From positions 1-45,882 of the forward strand of contig USRA01000009.1 in NCBI GenBank assembly GCA_900557035.1: a stretch of DNA of 45,882 bases, in the 5' to 3' direction. The translations under genes were made by a program, and so were the position numbers. Below, piece by piece: positions 15,497 through 23,713 of this stretch (positions within the stretch are counted from its first letter, which is position 1; every line of letters begins with the position of its first letter). The notes below the pieces were generated by a model. The model was not told the origin of the DNA. It worked only from the letters and a program-made list of their open reading frames with translations, and searched no databases. The stretch is from an uncultured Prevotella sp. GTDB lineage: Bacteria; Bacteroidota; Bacteroidia; Bacteroidales; Bacteroidaceae.

Positions 15497-16807
15497 TTAA
15501 TCGCTGACACGGGTAATCTTGGCACCCAACTGGTTCAGGCGCTGCTCGATATCCTCGTAGCCACGGTCTATCTGGGCGATATTGGCAATACGACTGGTGC
15601 CGTTGGCGCTCATCGCAGCAATCAGCAGGGCGATACCGGCACGGATATCCGGACTCGTCATTCTGCCCGCACGCAGCTTCAGCTTGTGATCATGACCTAC
15701 CACCACTGCACGGTGAGGATCGCAGAGGATAATCTGCGCACCCATATCTATCAGTTTATCCACGAAGAAAAGACGGCTCTCGAACATCTTCTGATGGAAA
15801 AGCACACTGCCGCGAGCCTGGGTTGCCACCACGAGGAGCACCGACAGGAGGTCTGGCGTGAGTCCTGGCCATGGTGCATCTGCCAGTGTCATAATGGTAC
15901 CATCAATGAACGAGTCGATCACATAATGCTTCTGTTCCGGAATGAAGAGGTCGTCGCCCTCTACCTTCACTTTCACACCGAGTCGGCGGAAGGCATCAGG
16001 AATAATACCCAGGTCCTTCACCGACACATCCTTGATGCGGATGCCGGCTCCACACATGGCAGCCATACCGATGAAGGAACCCACCTCGATCATATCAGGC
16101 AGGATGCGATGCTCGGCGCCATGCAGCTTCTCTACACCCACGATGGTGAGCAGATTGCTGGCAATGCCACTGATCTGGGCACCCATAGAATTGAGCAGGT
16201 GACAGAGCTGCTGGATGTATGGTTCGCAGGCTGCATTATAGATAGTGGTGGTTCCCTTGGCAAGAACCGCTGCCATGATGATGTTGGCAGTACCGGTAAC
16301 CGAAGCCTCATCGAGCAGCATATAGCATCCCTTCAGCTTCTTGGCCTGTATCTGATATACATTGCGCTCCTCATCGTGCACGAAATCGGCACCCAGATAC
16401 TTGAATCCCAGGAAATGGGTATCAAGACGGCGGCGGCCAATCTTATCGCCACCCGGCTTGGCGATGGTAGCCTTGCCGAATCTGCCGAGCAATGGTCCGA
16501 ACATCAGTACACTGCCACGCAGCGAAGAACACTTCTTCACGAACTCCAGACTGTCGAGATAATCCAGTTTCAGTTCATCACTCTGGAAGGTATAATCGTG
16601 ACGGCTGTTTCGGGTTACCTTCACACCGATTTCCTGGAGCAACTTGATCAGGTTGTTCACATCCAGGATGTCCGGCACATTGGTAATGCGCACGGGCTCA
16701 TCGGTAAGAATGGTGGTACAAATCACCTGCAGCGCCTCGTTCTTGGCACCCTGCGGGGTGATGGTACCTTGGAGCGGATGACCGCCCTCTATGATGAAAG
16801 ACTCCAT
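15497..16807 (-). CDS. murA: UDP-GlcNAc 1-carboxyvinyltransferase (Asp-type)
   Basis: A 436-residue cytosolic enzyme that transfers enolpyruvate from PEP to UDP-GlcNAc, the first committed step of peptidoglycan synthesis. The substrate lysine is in GAKNEAL (residue 22), and the repeated inside-out alpha/beta barrel spans the whole length. The active-site loop reads KPGGDKIGRRRLD. Residue 121 is Asp where E. coli MurA has Cys115, the residue alkylated by fosfomycin. Asp-type MurA enzymes (Mycobacterium, Chlamydia) stay active and are insensitive to fosfomycin, so the same is expected here. It lies between DUF4290 and rimM in the leftward run. Confidence 0.95.
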   Translation of the reverse strand: MESFIIEGGHPLQGTITPQGAKNEALQVICTTILTDEPVRITNVPDILDVNNLIKLLQEIGVKVTRNSRHDYTFQSDELKLDYLDSLEFVKKCSSLRGSVLMFGPLLGRFGKATIAKPGGDKIGRRRLDTHFLGFKYLGADFVHDEERNVYQIQAKKLKGCYMLLDEASVTGTANIIMAAVLAKGTTTIYNAACEPYIQQLCHLLNSMGAQISGIASNLLTIVGVEKLHGAEHRILPDMIEVGSFIGMAAMCGAGIRIKDVSVKDLGIIPDAFRRLGVKVKVEGDDLFIPEQKHYVIDSFIDGTIMTLADAPWPGLTPDLLSVLLVVATQARGSVLFHQKMFESRLFFVDKLIDMGAQIILCDPHRAVVVGHDHKLKLRAGRMTSPDIRAGIALLIAAMSANGTSRIANIAQIDRGYEDIEQRLNQLGAKITRVSD

Positions 16808-16857
16808 AAGCTTGTCTAATTATTATAATCTGATTATCTAAAATTATAAAAAAGTGA

Positions 16858-17463
16858 TTACTTTTTCTTCTTATTATTATTGTTATTGCTGCGAGCTGGG
16901 GTCTCCTTGACTTTCTCGAAGACGAAATGCTTGAGATCGAGCTTGATATTTCCATCCGTAAATCTCGCCAGATCGGCAGCCACCTTCTGCTCATCGCAGG
17001 AACCATGGCTCCACTGCATCAGGTTACGATGCATCTGGTTGGCAGTCAGCTTCACCAGTTCATCTCTTTCCTTGCCCGGCTCCATGTGCTTCAGCTTCTC
17101 GAAGATTTCGAAAAGCATGGCACCATAATGGCGCACAGGAATACGCTGGTTAGGATATTCCACGGTTTCGGGCTTCTTGGCAATCTTTGCAGCATTGCTT
17201 ACATCGAAAGGATAATCGATGTCGAGCTGGAAATCGCTCATGATGGCGAGATGATCCCAGAGTTTCTGCTCATGGTTCTCCAAACCTCTGTTTTCCGAAA
17301 ACATGCGATCCATGATCTTGATGATAGACTCGGCACAGCGCTGGCGCTCCTTACGGTCTTCCAACTCTACACAGTAATCCACCATCTGCTGAATCTCACG
17401 TCCGTATTCAGGCAGCACGAGCTTTTCTCGCGTTGTATTATAGTCTAATCCTACTTTATCCAT
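16858..17463 (-). CDS. DUF4290 family protein
   Basis: A 201-residue protein of a Bacteroidota family of unknown function (DUF4290), recognised from the start (LDYNTTREKLVLPEYGREIQ) and the repeated helical stretch YCVELEDRKERQRCAESII. It has no signal peptide and is predicted mostly helical and soluble. The C-terminus is a low-complexity tail of five Asn then four Lys. It sits directly before murA (50 bp), an adjacency that may reflect a shared transcript and not a shared pathway. Confidence 0.85.
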   Translation of the reverse strand: MDKVGLDYNTTREKLVLPEYGREIQQMVDYCVELEDRKERQRCAESIIKIMDRMFSENRGLENHEQKLWDHLAIMSDFQLDIDYPFDVSNAAKIAKKPETVEYPNQRIPVRHYGAMLFEIFEKLKHMEPGKERDELVKLTANQMHRNLMQWSHGSCDEQKVAADLARFTDGNIKLDLKHFVFEKVKETPARSNNNNNKKKK

Positions 17464-17542
17464 ATTTTCTTGCTAGTTTCTTTTATTATTCAGAGGATAA
17501 CCCCACTATTCAAATCTGCGGATGCTCCGCCCTCTATCTCTC

Positions 17543-18235
17543 CTAGATAAGCTTCTTAGGCATCTTAGCCACGAAATCCTTGAGATAGAAAGGTACGAAA
17601 TAAGCCACATCCTCAAACTTGCCCTCTACGAATCTCTTCTCGGCAAGCGGTGCCATATTCTTGGCAAGCGGCTCGATACCCTCCACGAGATGCGCATGAG
17701 GATGGTTGATGGTCTCCATACACTTGGCAGCACCGTTTCCGAAGAAATATATATGATGCCCGTCCAGATATTCCTTGTAGGTTTCTGCATCGACGATATC
17801 TGCCTGGATAGGGCGAACCACCTTCAGGGAGCGGTCGAGCACTTCGGCATACACCTCCATGCGGCGTGCGTCGAGCATAGGTACGATGAGGGCGTCTTCC
17901 TGCTCAGGATGTTCGCCAAGCAATACTGGCACAGCCATCAATTCGAGGGTTGGTACTGCTATGAGCTTCACCCCGCGACCATAGCAGATGCCCTTAGCCA
18001 TACTCACACCGATACGCAATCCGGTATAGGAACCAGGACCACAACTTACAGCCACAGCCTCTAATGGAAGACCATGGGAATCGAGGAAATCAAGAGCCTC
18101 ATCAACAAACACACCCAACTTAACAGCATGGTTAGGACCTGTGTGATCTTCCTGGTTGAAAATCACCTGCCCACTATCACTAATTGCCACTGAGCACACG
18201 TCCGTACTCGTCTCAATATTTAAAATACACGACAT
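17543..18235 (-). CDS. tsaB: tRNA threonylcarbamoyladenosine complex subunit TsaB
   Basis: A 230-residue ASKHA-fold protein, a partner of TsaD in making the t6A37 modification of ANN-decoding tRNAs. The N-terminal ILNIETSTDVCSVAI phosphate-binding loop, the HAVKLGVFVDEAL helix and AVSCGPGSYTGLRIGVSMAKGI are the TsaB signature. Length fits the family. It is the first gene of the leftward run to rseP. A TATATTTG -7 box lies 30 bases upstream of the start. Confidence 0.93.
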   Translation of the reverse strand: MSCILNIETSTDVCSVAISDSGQVIFNQEDHTGPNHAVKLGVFVDEALDFLDSHGLPLEAVAVSCGPGSYTGLRIGVSMAKGICYGRGVKLIAVPTLELMAVPVLLGEHPEQEDALIVPMLDARRMEVYAEVLDRSLKVVRPIQADIVDAETYKEYLDGHHIYFFGNGAAKCMETINHPHAHLVEGIEPLAKNMAPLAEKRFVEGKFEDVAYFVPFYLKDFVAKMPKKLI

Positions 18236-18264
18236 AATTTAAAAATATATTCTTAAATAAGTTG

Positions 18265-18302
18265 CAAATATACGCATTTTCTCGCTTTTTTTTGTACTTT
18301 TG
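18265..18302. promoter_or_regulatory. divergent -7 boxes for tsaB and yicC
   Basis: Leftward TATATTTG (18272-18265) and rightward TACTTTTG (18295-18302) match TAnnTTTG. Neither has a clear TTG at the proper distance. The rightward box overlaps a TTG that could be misread as a yicC start, supporting the ATG at 18327. Confidence 0.55.
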
Positions 18303-18326
18303 CAGAAATTTAACGTGAAAGATTAT

Positions 18327-19205
18327 ATGATACAGTCAATGACAGGCTTCGGAAAAGCTACCGCGGCCTACAAAACAAAGAAGATTAATGTAGAGATAAA
18401 GTCATTAAACAGCAAGAATCTTGACCTCTCTACACGTATCGCTCCTCTCTACAGAGAGAAGGAGATGGAGATTCGTCAGTATATAGCTAAGAGCCTGGAA
18501 AGAGGCAAGATTGACTTCTCTATCTGGATTGAGAAGGATGCAGCTACAGATGCTACACCTATCAATAGTGCGCTTGTTCTGAATTATTACCAGCAGATCA
18601 AGAAAATTTCTGCAGAAACAGGTATTCCTGAGCCTACTGATTGGTACAGCACTTTGTTGCGTCTTCCTGATGTAACAACCAAAACTGATGTGGAAGAATT
18701 GACCGACGAGGAGTGGGCAGTGGCAAAAAATGCAATTTGCGAGGCTATCGGCCATCTGAGCGACTTCCGCAAGCAGGAAGGAGCTGCCCTGCAGAAGAAA
18801 TTCACTGAGAAAGTTGATAATATCCAGGCTCTCCTTGCCAGCATTGAACCATACGAGAAGGCACGCGTGGAGAAAATCCGCCAGAACATCGTAAACGGTC
18901 TGCAGCAGATTCCGAATGTGGATTATGACAAGAACCGCCTGGAGCAGGAACTTATCTACTACATCGAGAAGCTCGACATCAGCGAGGAGAAGCAGCGCCT
19001 TGCCAACCACCTGAAATATTTCCGCGAGACCATGAATGAGGAAGGTCATGGTGTGGGCAAGAAGCTCGGATTCATCGCCCAGGAAATGGGCCGCGAAATC
19101 AACACCACCGGTTCAAAGAGCAATCAGGCTGAAATGCAGAACATCGTGGTGAAGATGAAAGACGAGTTGGAACAGATTAAGGAACAGGTGCTGAATGCAC
19201 TTTAA
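18327..19205 (+). CDS. yicC: YicC/YloC-family endoribonuclease
   Basis: A 292-residue protein starting MIQSMTGFG, the hallmark of the YicC/YloC family (YicC_N followed by DUF1815-type C-terminal domain). The C-terminal half is helical with RLEQELIYYIEKLDISEEKQRLANH and ends KSNQAEMQNIVVKMKDELEQIKEQ. E. coli YicC is reported to act on RNA and affect small-RNA turnover, so an endoribonuclease role is assigned by family. The gene heads a rightward group with gmk and nadD, a widespread order (yicC-gmk). The ATG at 18327 is preferred to an upstream TTG inside the promoter. Confidence 0.92.
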   Translation: MIQSMTGFGKATAAYKTKKINVEIKSLNSKNLDLSTRIAPLYREKEMEIRQYIAKSLERGKIDFSIWIEKDAATDATPINSALVLNYYQQIKKISAETGIPEPTDWYSTLLRLPDVTTKTDVEELTDEEWAVAKNAICEAIGHLSDFRKQEGAALQKKFTEKVDNIQALLASIEPYEKARVEKIRQNIVNGLQQIPNVDYDKNRLEQELIYYIEKLDISEEKQRLANHLKYFRETMNEEGHGVGKKLGFIAQEMGREINTTGSKSNQAEMQNIVVKMKDELEQIKEQVLNAL

Positions 19206-19207
19206 AA

Positions 19208-19330
19208 AAGTGAAGAACGAAGAGTGAAGAATTCATTTGCTTTACGAATCATAAAGTTCAATGTTCAAAATTCAATGTTCAAAATTCAAAGTTCAATATT
19301 CAAAGTTCAATATTCAAAGTTCAAAGTAAA
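19208..19330 (+). repeat. leader cassette of gmk: shared block plus eleven heptads
   Basis: A block containing AGAGTGAAGAATTCATTTGC is followed from 19254 by ten seven-base units (AAGTTCA, ATGTTCA, AAATTCA, ATATTCA variants) and AAGTAAA, ending exactly at the ATG at 19331. It is the longest heptad array in the window and mirrors the rimM leader. Confidence 0.85.
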
Positions 19331-19903
19331 ATGAAGAACGGATTGTTGATTTTCAGCGCCCCTTCGGGCAGCGGCAAGAGTACCATCGTCAACTGGTTGA
19401 TGAAAGAGCACCCAGAGTTGAAGTTGGCTTTCTCTATCAGTTGTACCTCTCGTGCCCCTCGCGGCACAGAGCAGAATGGTGTAGAGTATTTCTTCCTGTC
19501 TCCAGAGGAATTCAAGTCCAAGATTGAGGCAGATGAGTTCCTGGAGTATGAGGAAGTTTACCAGGATAGATTCTACGGCACCTTGAAGTCGCAGGTAGAA
19601 AACCAGCTCGCCAAGGGCGAGTCGGTAATTTTCGACGTAGATGTAAAGGGTGGCGTCAATATCAAGAAGTTCTATGGCGAACGTGCCCTGAGCATCTTCG
19701 TGCAACCTCCTTCGGTAGAGGAACTGCGCCGCCGTCTGGTAGGCCGCAACACAGATGCCCCAGAGGTAATCGAACAGCGCCTTGCCAAGGCTAGCTATGA
19801 GTTGACCTTCGCTCCTCAGTTCGACCACGTAGTCGTAAATGATGACCTGGAGAAAGCCCAGCAGGAGGTTTATCAGCTAGTAAAGGACTTTTTGAGCGAA
19901 TAA
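19331..19903 (+). CDS. gmk: guanylate kinase
   Basis: A 190-residue cytosolic enzyme phosphorylating GMP to GDP with ATP. The P-loop SAPSGSGKST is at the N-terminus, then SCTSRAPRGTEQNGVEYFFLS for GMP binding, and RLAKASYELTFAPQFDHVVVNDDLE near the end, all as in bacterial Gmk. It lies 125 bp after yicC, across a heptad leader, and five bases before nadD, so nadD is probably translated from the same message. Confidence 0.95.
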   Translation: MKNGLLIFSAPSGSGKSTIVNWLMKEHPELKLAFSISCTSRAPRGTEQNGVEYFFLSPEEFKSKIEADEFLEYEEVYQDRFYGTLKSQVENQLAKGESVIFDVDVKGGVNIKKFYGERALSIFVQPPSVEELRRRLVGRNTDAPEVIEQRLAKASYELTFAPQFDHVVVNDDLEKAQQEVYQLVKDFLSE

Positions 19904-19908
19904 TAGAA

Positions 19909-20481
19909 ATGAAAAAGGTAGGAATCTTTGGAGGCAGCTTCAACCCCATCCATACCGGCCACATCGCATTGGCGAAAAGCCTCTGCGAGAAGGCGGGGCT
20001 GGATGAAGTGTGGTTCATGGTCTCCCCCATGAACCCATTCAAGAAAGCTGCTACCGACCTGCTCGATGACCACCTGCGCCTGGAGATGGTAGAAAAGGCA
20101 CTGGAGAAAGAACCCCAGCTGAAGGCATGCGACTATGAGTTCCGCCTGCCCAAGCCTTCCTATACCTGGCACACCCTGCAGGCCATCAGCAAGGATTATC
20201 CAGAATGTGAGTTTACATTATTAATAGGCGGCGACAACTGGGCAGCATTCGACAAGTGGTATCATCACGACGATATCCTTGCCCACTACCCTATTGCAGT
20301 CTATCCCCGCCAAGGCTCCTGCATGGGCGAAGTGCCTGCCGGCGTGACCATCGTAGAAACCCCGCTGCTCAACATCAGCAGCACGGAGATACGCGAATGT
20401 ATCAAGACTGGAAAAAGCATCGAAGGTATGGTTCCCGAATGCATCGAGAACCTCGCCATCAAAAACTATCAGGCACTCTAA
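19909..20481 (+). CDS. nadD: nicotinate-nucleotide adenylyltransferase
   Basis: A 190-residue enzyme of NAD synthesis that adenylates nicotinate mononucleotide. The nucleotidyltransferase signature FGGSFNPIHTGHIALA is at the N-terminus, PMNPFKK follows, and the C-terminal ISSTEIRECIKTGKSIEGMVP block is the second ATP motif. Its start is five bases after gmk. With nadK (5975-6865), two steps of NAD/NADP supply are encoded in the window, though unlinked. Confidence 0.94.
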   Translation: MKKVGIFGGSFNPIHTGHIALAKSLCEKAGLDEVWFMVSPMNPFKKAATDLLDDHLRLEMVEKALEKEPQLKACDYEFRLPKPSYTWHTLQAISKDYPECEFTLLIGGDNWAAFDKWYHHDDILAHYPIAVYPRQGSCMGEVPAGVTIVETPLLNISSTEIRECIKTGKSIEGMVPECIENLAIKNYQAL

Positions 20482-20543
20482 GTCTAAAAGAGTGCCATAA
20501 AAATCTATTCTCTAAAAATAGCAAACATCATCAATAGAAAGCT

Positions 20544-22487
20544 ATGAGTTGGAAAGAAATCATCAAGAACTGTCTTAGTCTGGCATCAGCCCCTATCAGG
20601 CGCAATGCCAACTTCTTTGTGTCCATGTACATCCTGGGCATGGTAAGTTCACTCATCACGATTCCGAAGAACGGAACGCTCTACGAGAACATGTTCCTGG
20701 AGCTGTTTCTGGACCTCTACATCGTGAGCGCCATCCTCGCCGTCTTCCCGAAGAAGGTGCGCAGGGGCCTGCGTGTCATATTATACATTATATTATATGT
20801 CACGGCAGCCGCTGATACCTACTGCTTCGTGAATTTCGGTTCCACACTCAATCCTTCTATGCTGATGCTGGTGGGAGAGACCAACAGTTCCGAGGCAAGC
20901 AGCTTCCTCTCTGCCCTCATCTCTGCCGAAGTGCTCTTCAGCAGTGTGGGCTGGATTCTGCTCCTGGCGCTCCTGCAGATACTCATCGTCATCTTCCGAA
21001 AACGGCTCATCAAGATCTACGTCTTCCTCGTTACCGTACTCGAACTGGCTTCGCTCAAGAAACGACTGATGGCTATTCCGCGAATGACGGCAGCCATGCC
21101 AGCCACCTTCGGTATCCTCTGCCTGGTCATCCTCATCACTTCCATCTGCACCTCCTGGCACAACAAGGAGGCTTACCATAAGCTGATGTCAGGAAGAACC
21201 ATCGGAGAGGTAGAGCACACCCTCACAGAGAAAGATCCTGCCGTACTCTATCTGCCTATCTACCGACTCCACTTCAGCATCTATGCCAACCAGCTGGCAG
21301 CGCATCAGATTACCCAACTGATTCATGCAGCCCACGAGGTGAAGGTTGATAGCTGCAGCTTCCGCTCGCCAAATATCGTGCTGATCATCGGCGAAAGCTA
21401 CGGTCGCCATCATTCACAGCAATATGGCTACTTCATGAAAACCACCCCAAAGCAATCGGCACTGGAGAAATCGAAGAAACTCACCAAGTTTACAGATGTC
21501 GTGACCTGCTGGAACCTCACCAGCTTCGTATTCAAGCACATGCTCTCTACCTATGTGGTAGGCGACAAGGGAGAATGGTGCGACTATCCGCTCTTCCCGG
21601 AGGTATTCCGCAAGGCAGGCTACAACGTAACCTTCATCACCAACGAATTCCTGCCTCAGGCTAAAGAGGCGGTATATGACTTCAGCGGTGGCTTCTTCCT
21701 GAACAATCCGGAACTGAGCAAGCTGCAGTTCGACCACAGAAACACCGAGCTGCATGCGCTGGACGATGGACTGCTTAAAGATTATGATGACAGTCTGAAA
21801 CAATTCAAGACCGACCATAATCTCACCATTTTCCATCTGATGGGTCAGCACGTGAACTACAAGCTGCGCTATCGCCAGAACCAGGCTAAGTTCTGGGCAA
21901 GCAGCTACGAAGACAAGCGCCCAGAACTGACCGATGCCCAGCGCAAGGTATTGAGCCATTACGACAACGCCACCCTTTACAACGACTCCATCGTGGCAGA
22001 AATCGTGAAGCGATTCCAGAAGGAAGATGCCATCATCATCTATGTGCCCGACCATGGTGAGGAGTGCTACGAGGAAAACCGTGGCTTCATCTGCCGCAAC
22101 CACTCTGCCAACATCGACTGGAAGCTGGCACACTATGAGTTTGAGATTCCGTTCTGGATCTACTGCTCGAAGAAATACATCCAGAAACACCGCACCATCT
22201 ACCGCCAGATACGTGCCGCCAAGGACAAGCGGATGATGACGGATGCCCTGCCGCACCTGCTGCTGTATCTTGCCGGCATCGAAACTCCAACCTACAAGGA
22301 GGAGAACAATATCCTGAGTCCGAAATACAACGAGATGCGCCCCCGCATCCTGAAGAACTCTGCCGACTACGACAAGCTGAGGGATGAATATCTCAAGACG
22401 CAGGCTAAGCAGGAAGAAAAGAAGCAAGACAAGAAAAAAGATAAGAAACAAGGTAAGAAACAAACAAAGAAAGGAGCCAGGAAATGA
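20544..22487 (+). CDS. phosphoethanolamine transferase-like membrane protein (sulfatase fold)
   Basis: A 647-residue protein with about five N-terminal membrane segments (to roughly residue 200) and a large extracytoplasmic sulfatase-fold domain, the plan of EptA/CptA and LtaS. Such enzymes move a phosphoethanolamine or related group from a phospholipid to lipid A or a glycan. The nucleophile motif reads GES with Ser near residue 285, where EptA has Thr; metal ligands are likely in DHGEECYEE and in RNHSA. The C-terminal 25 residues are a Lys/Gln-rich tail. The stop overlaps the start of the next acyltransferase gene by four bases, so the two are coupled. Substrate is unknown. Confidence 0.82.
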   Translation: MSWKEIIKNCLSLASAPIRRNANFFVSMYILGMVSSLITIPKNGTLYENMFLELFLDLYIVSAILAVFPKKVRRGLRVILYIILYVTAAADTYCFVNFGSTLNPSMLMLVGETNSSEASSFLSALISAEVLFSSVGWILLLALLQILIVIFRKRLIKIYVFLVTVLELASLKKRLMAIPRMTAAMPATFGILCLVILITSICTSWHNKEAYHKLMSGRTIGEVEHTLTEKDPAVLYLPIYRLHFSIYANQLAAHQITQLIHAAHEVKVDSCSFRSPNIVLIIGESYGRHHSQQYGYFMKTTPKQSALEKSKKLTKFTDVVTCWNLTSFVFKHMLSTYVVGDKGEWCDYPLFPEVFRKAGYNVTFITNEFLPQAKEAVYDFSGGFFLNNPELSKLQFDHRNTELHALDDGLLKDYDDSLKQFKTDHNLTIFHLMGQHVNYKLRYRQNQAKFWASSYEDKRPELTDAQRKVLSHYDNATLYNDSIVAEIVKRFQKEDAIIIYVPDHGEECYEENRGFICRNHSANIDWKLAHYEFEIPFWIYCSKKYIQKHRTIYRQIRAAKDKRMMTDALPHLLLYLAGIETPTYKEENNILSPKYNEMRPRILKNSADYDKLRDEYLKTQAKQEEKKQDKKKDKKQGKKQTKKGARK

Positions 22488-23629
22488 ATCAGAACATACT
22501 TTCCAGAAGTGCATGCAATGCATTGAGAGGACTTGCCATCATCGGCATCTTCCTACATAACTATTGCCATTGGCTAGGTCCGATTGTCAAGGAGAATGAA
22601 TACCAGTTCTTCCAACACAACGCCGACTGGCTGCTGCAGGTGATGGCGAATCCAGACATCAACCTGCCAATCCATCTGCTGTCGTTCTTCGGTCATTACG
22701 GAGTGCCCGTATTCCTCTTCCTGAGTGCATACGGACTGGTGATGAAGTATGAAGCCAAGCCTCATCTTTCTGCCGACCAGCAGGCTCAGATGTACAGCAT
22801 TTCGGGCAGGAAGCAATCCTGGAGCATCAGCTGGCGCGAACCTCTTCGCTTCATCCGCTATCACTATCTGAAGCTCTTCAAGATGATGATCGTGGGTTTC
22901 ATCGCTTTCACGATGATAGACTACATCACTCCGGGTCCACGCCATTACGAGGTGCTGGGCATCGTATCGATGCTGGGTATGTTTAACAATGTATTGCCAA
23001 ACCCAGACAACATCATCTGGCCAGGACCTTACTGGTTTTTCGGTCTGATGCTGCAGCTTTACATCGTATATCGACTGCTGCTCTATCGCCGCCATTGGGG
23101 ATGGACGGTAGGATTGATGCTTCTCTGCATCGGCATCCAGCTGCTGCTGGGCTTTGACAATCCCGAGAGCGAGGCGATGAACCGCTACCGCTATAATTTC
23201 ATGGGCGGTATGCTGCCATTCGGTCTGGGCATTCTCTATGCCCGGTATGGCGAGAAGATTCTGATGACCTTCCATTCTCCTGTAACCAATATCTTCGGCT
23301 GCGTATTCTGCCTCTCGCTGATCTACAGTCTGAGTCTCAATATGATAGGATGGACCTTCGTGCCATTCTTCATCTGTCTGCTCTGTGTGCTTGTAGCCGA
23401 CCTGCTGCAGGAAGTAAGTTGGCTGTCGGGCATCTACAAGGTTCTGGAATGGATGGGCGTCATCTCAGCCGCCCTCTTCGTCACCCATCCTATCACCCGC
23501 AAGATATTCATCCCCATCAGCCGTCATGGAGACATCTATGCCGGACTGCTGCTCTACATCATTGCCAGCATCGGCATTGCATGGCTCTTTACACAACTGA
23601 TGAAGAAGATACCCAACCCGAAGAGCTAA
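22484..23629 (+). CDS. membrane acyltransferase (acyltransferase 3 family) A
   Basis: A 381-residue polytopic protein with around ten membrane helices. It has the acyltransferase-3 start pattern CNALRGLAIIGIFLHNYCHW, in which Arg and His are thought to be catalytic or acyl-CoA contacts, and later FGHYGVPVFLFLSAYGLVM. Family members O-acetylate or otherwise acylate surface sugars. The ATG overlaps the preceding TGA (ATGA), suggesting translational coupling with the phosphoethanolamine-transferase-like gene. It is the first of three such acyltransferases in 5 kb. Confidence 0.85.
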   Translation: MNQNILSRSACNALRGLAIIGIFLHNYCHWLGPIVKENEYQFFQHNADWLLQVMANPDINLPIHLLSFFGHYGVPVFLFLSAYGLVMKYEAKPHLSADQQAQMYSISGRKQSWSISWREPLRFIRYHYLKLFKMMIVGFIAFTMIDYITPGPRHYEVLGIVSMLGMFNNVLPNPDNIIWPGPYWFFGLMLQLYIVYRLLLYRRHWGWTVGLMLLCIGIQLLLGFDNPESEAMNRYRYNFMGGMLPFGLGILYARYGEKILMTFHSPVTNIFGCVFCLSLIYSLSLNMIGWTFVPFFICLLCVLVADLLQEVSWLSGIYKVLEWMGVISAALFVTHPITRKIFIPISRHGDIYAGLLLYIIASIGIAWLFTQLMKKIPNPKS

Positions 23630-23647
23630 GTATTAGAGAGCCTACCG

Positions 23648-23673
23648 CGTTCCAGGCGATTCCATCGCCTGTC
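23648..23673 (+). repeat. short dispersed hairpin repeat, copy 2
   Basis: CGTTCCAGGCGATTCCATCG continuing to CCTGTC; stem GGCGAT/ATCGCC at 23655-23669. It differs by one base from the copy at 8280-8305 and likewise lies just after a stop codon. Confidence 0.6.
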
Positions 23674-23713
23674 AAAAGCCCCCCTAAAAATAATAACAAA
23701 AAAGATATATCAG

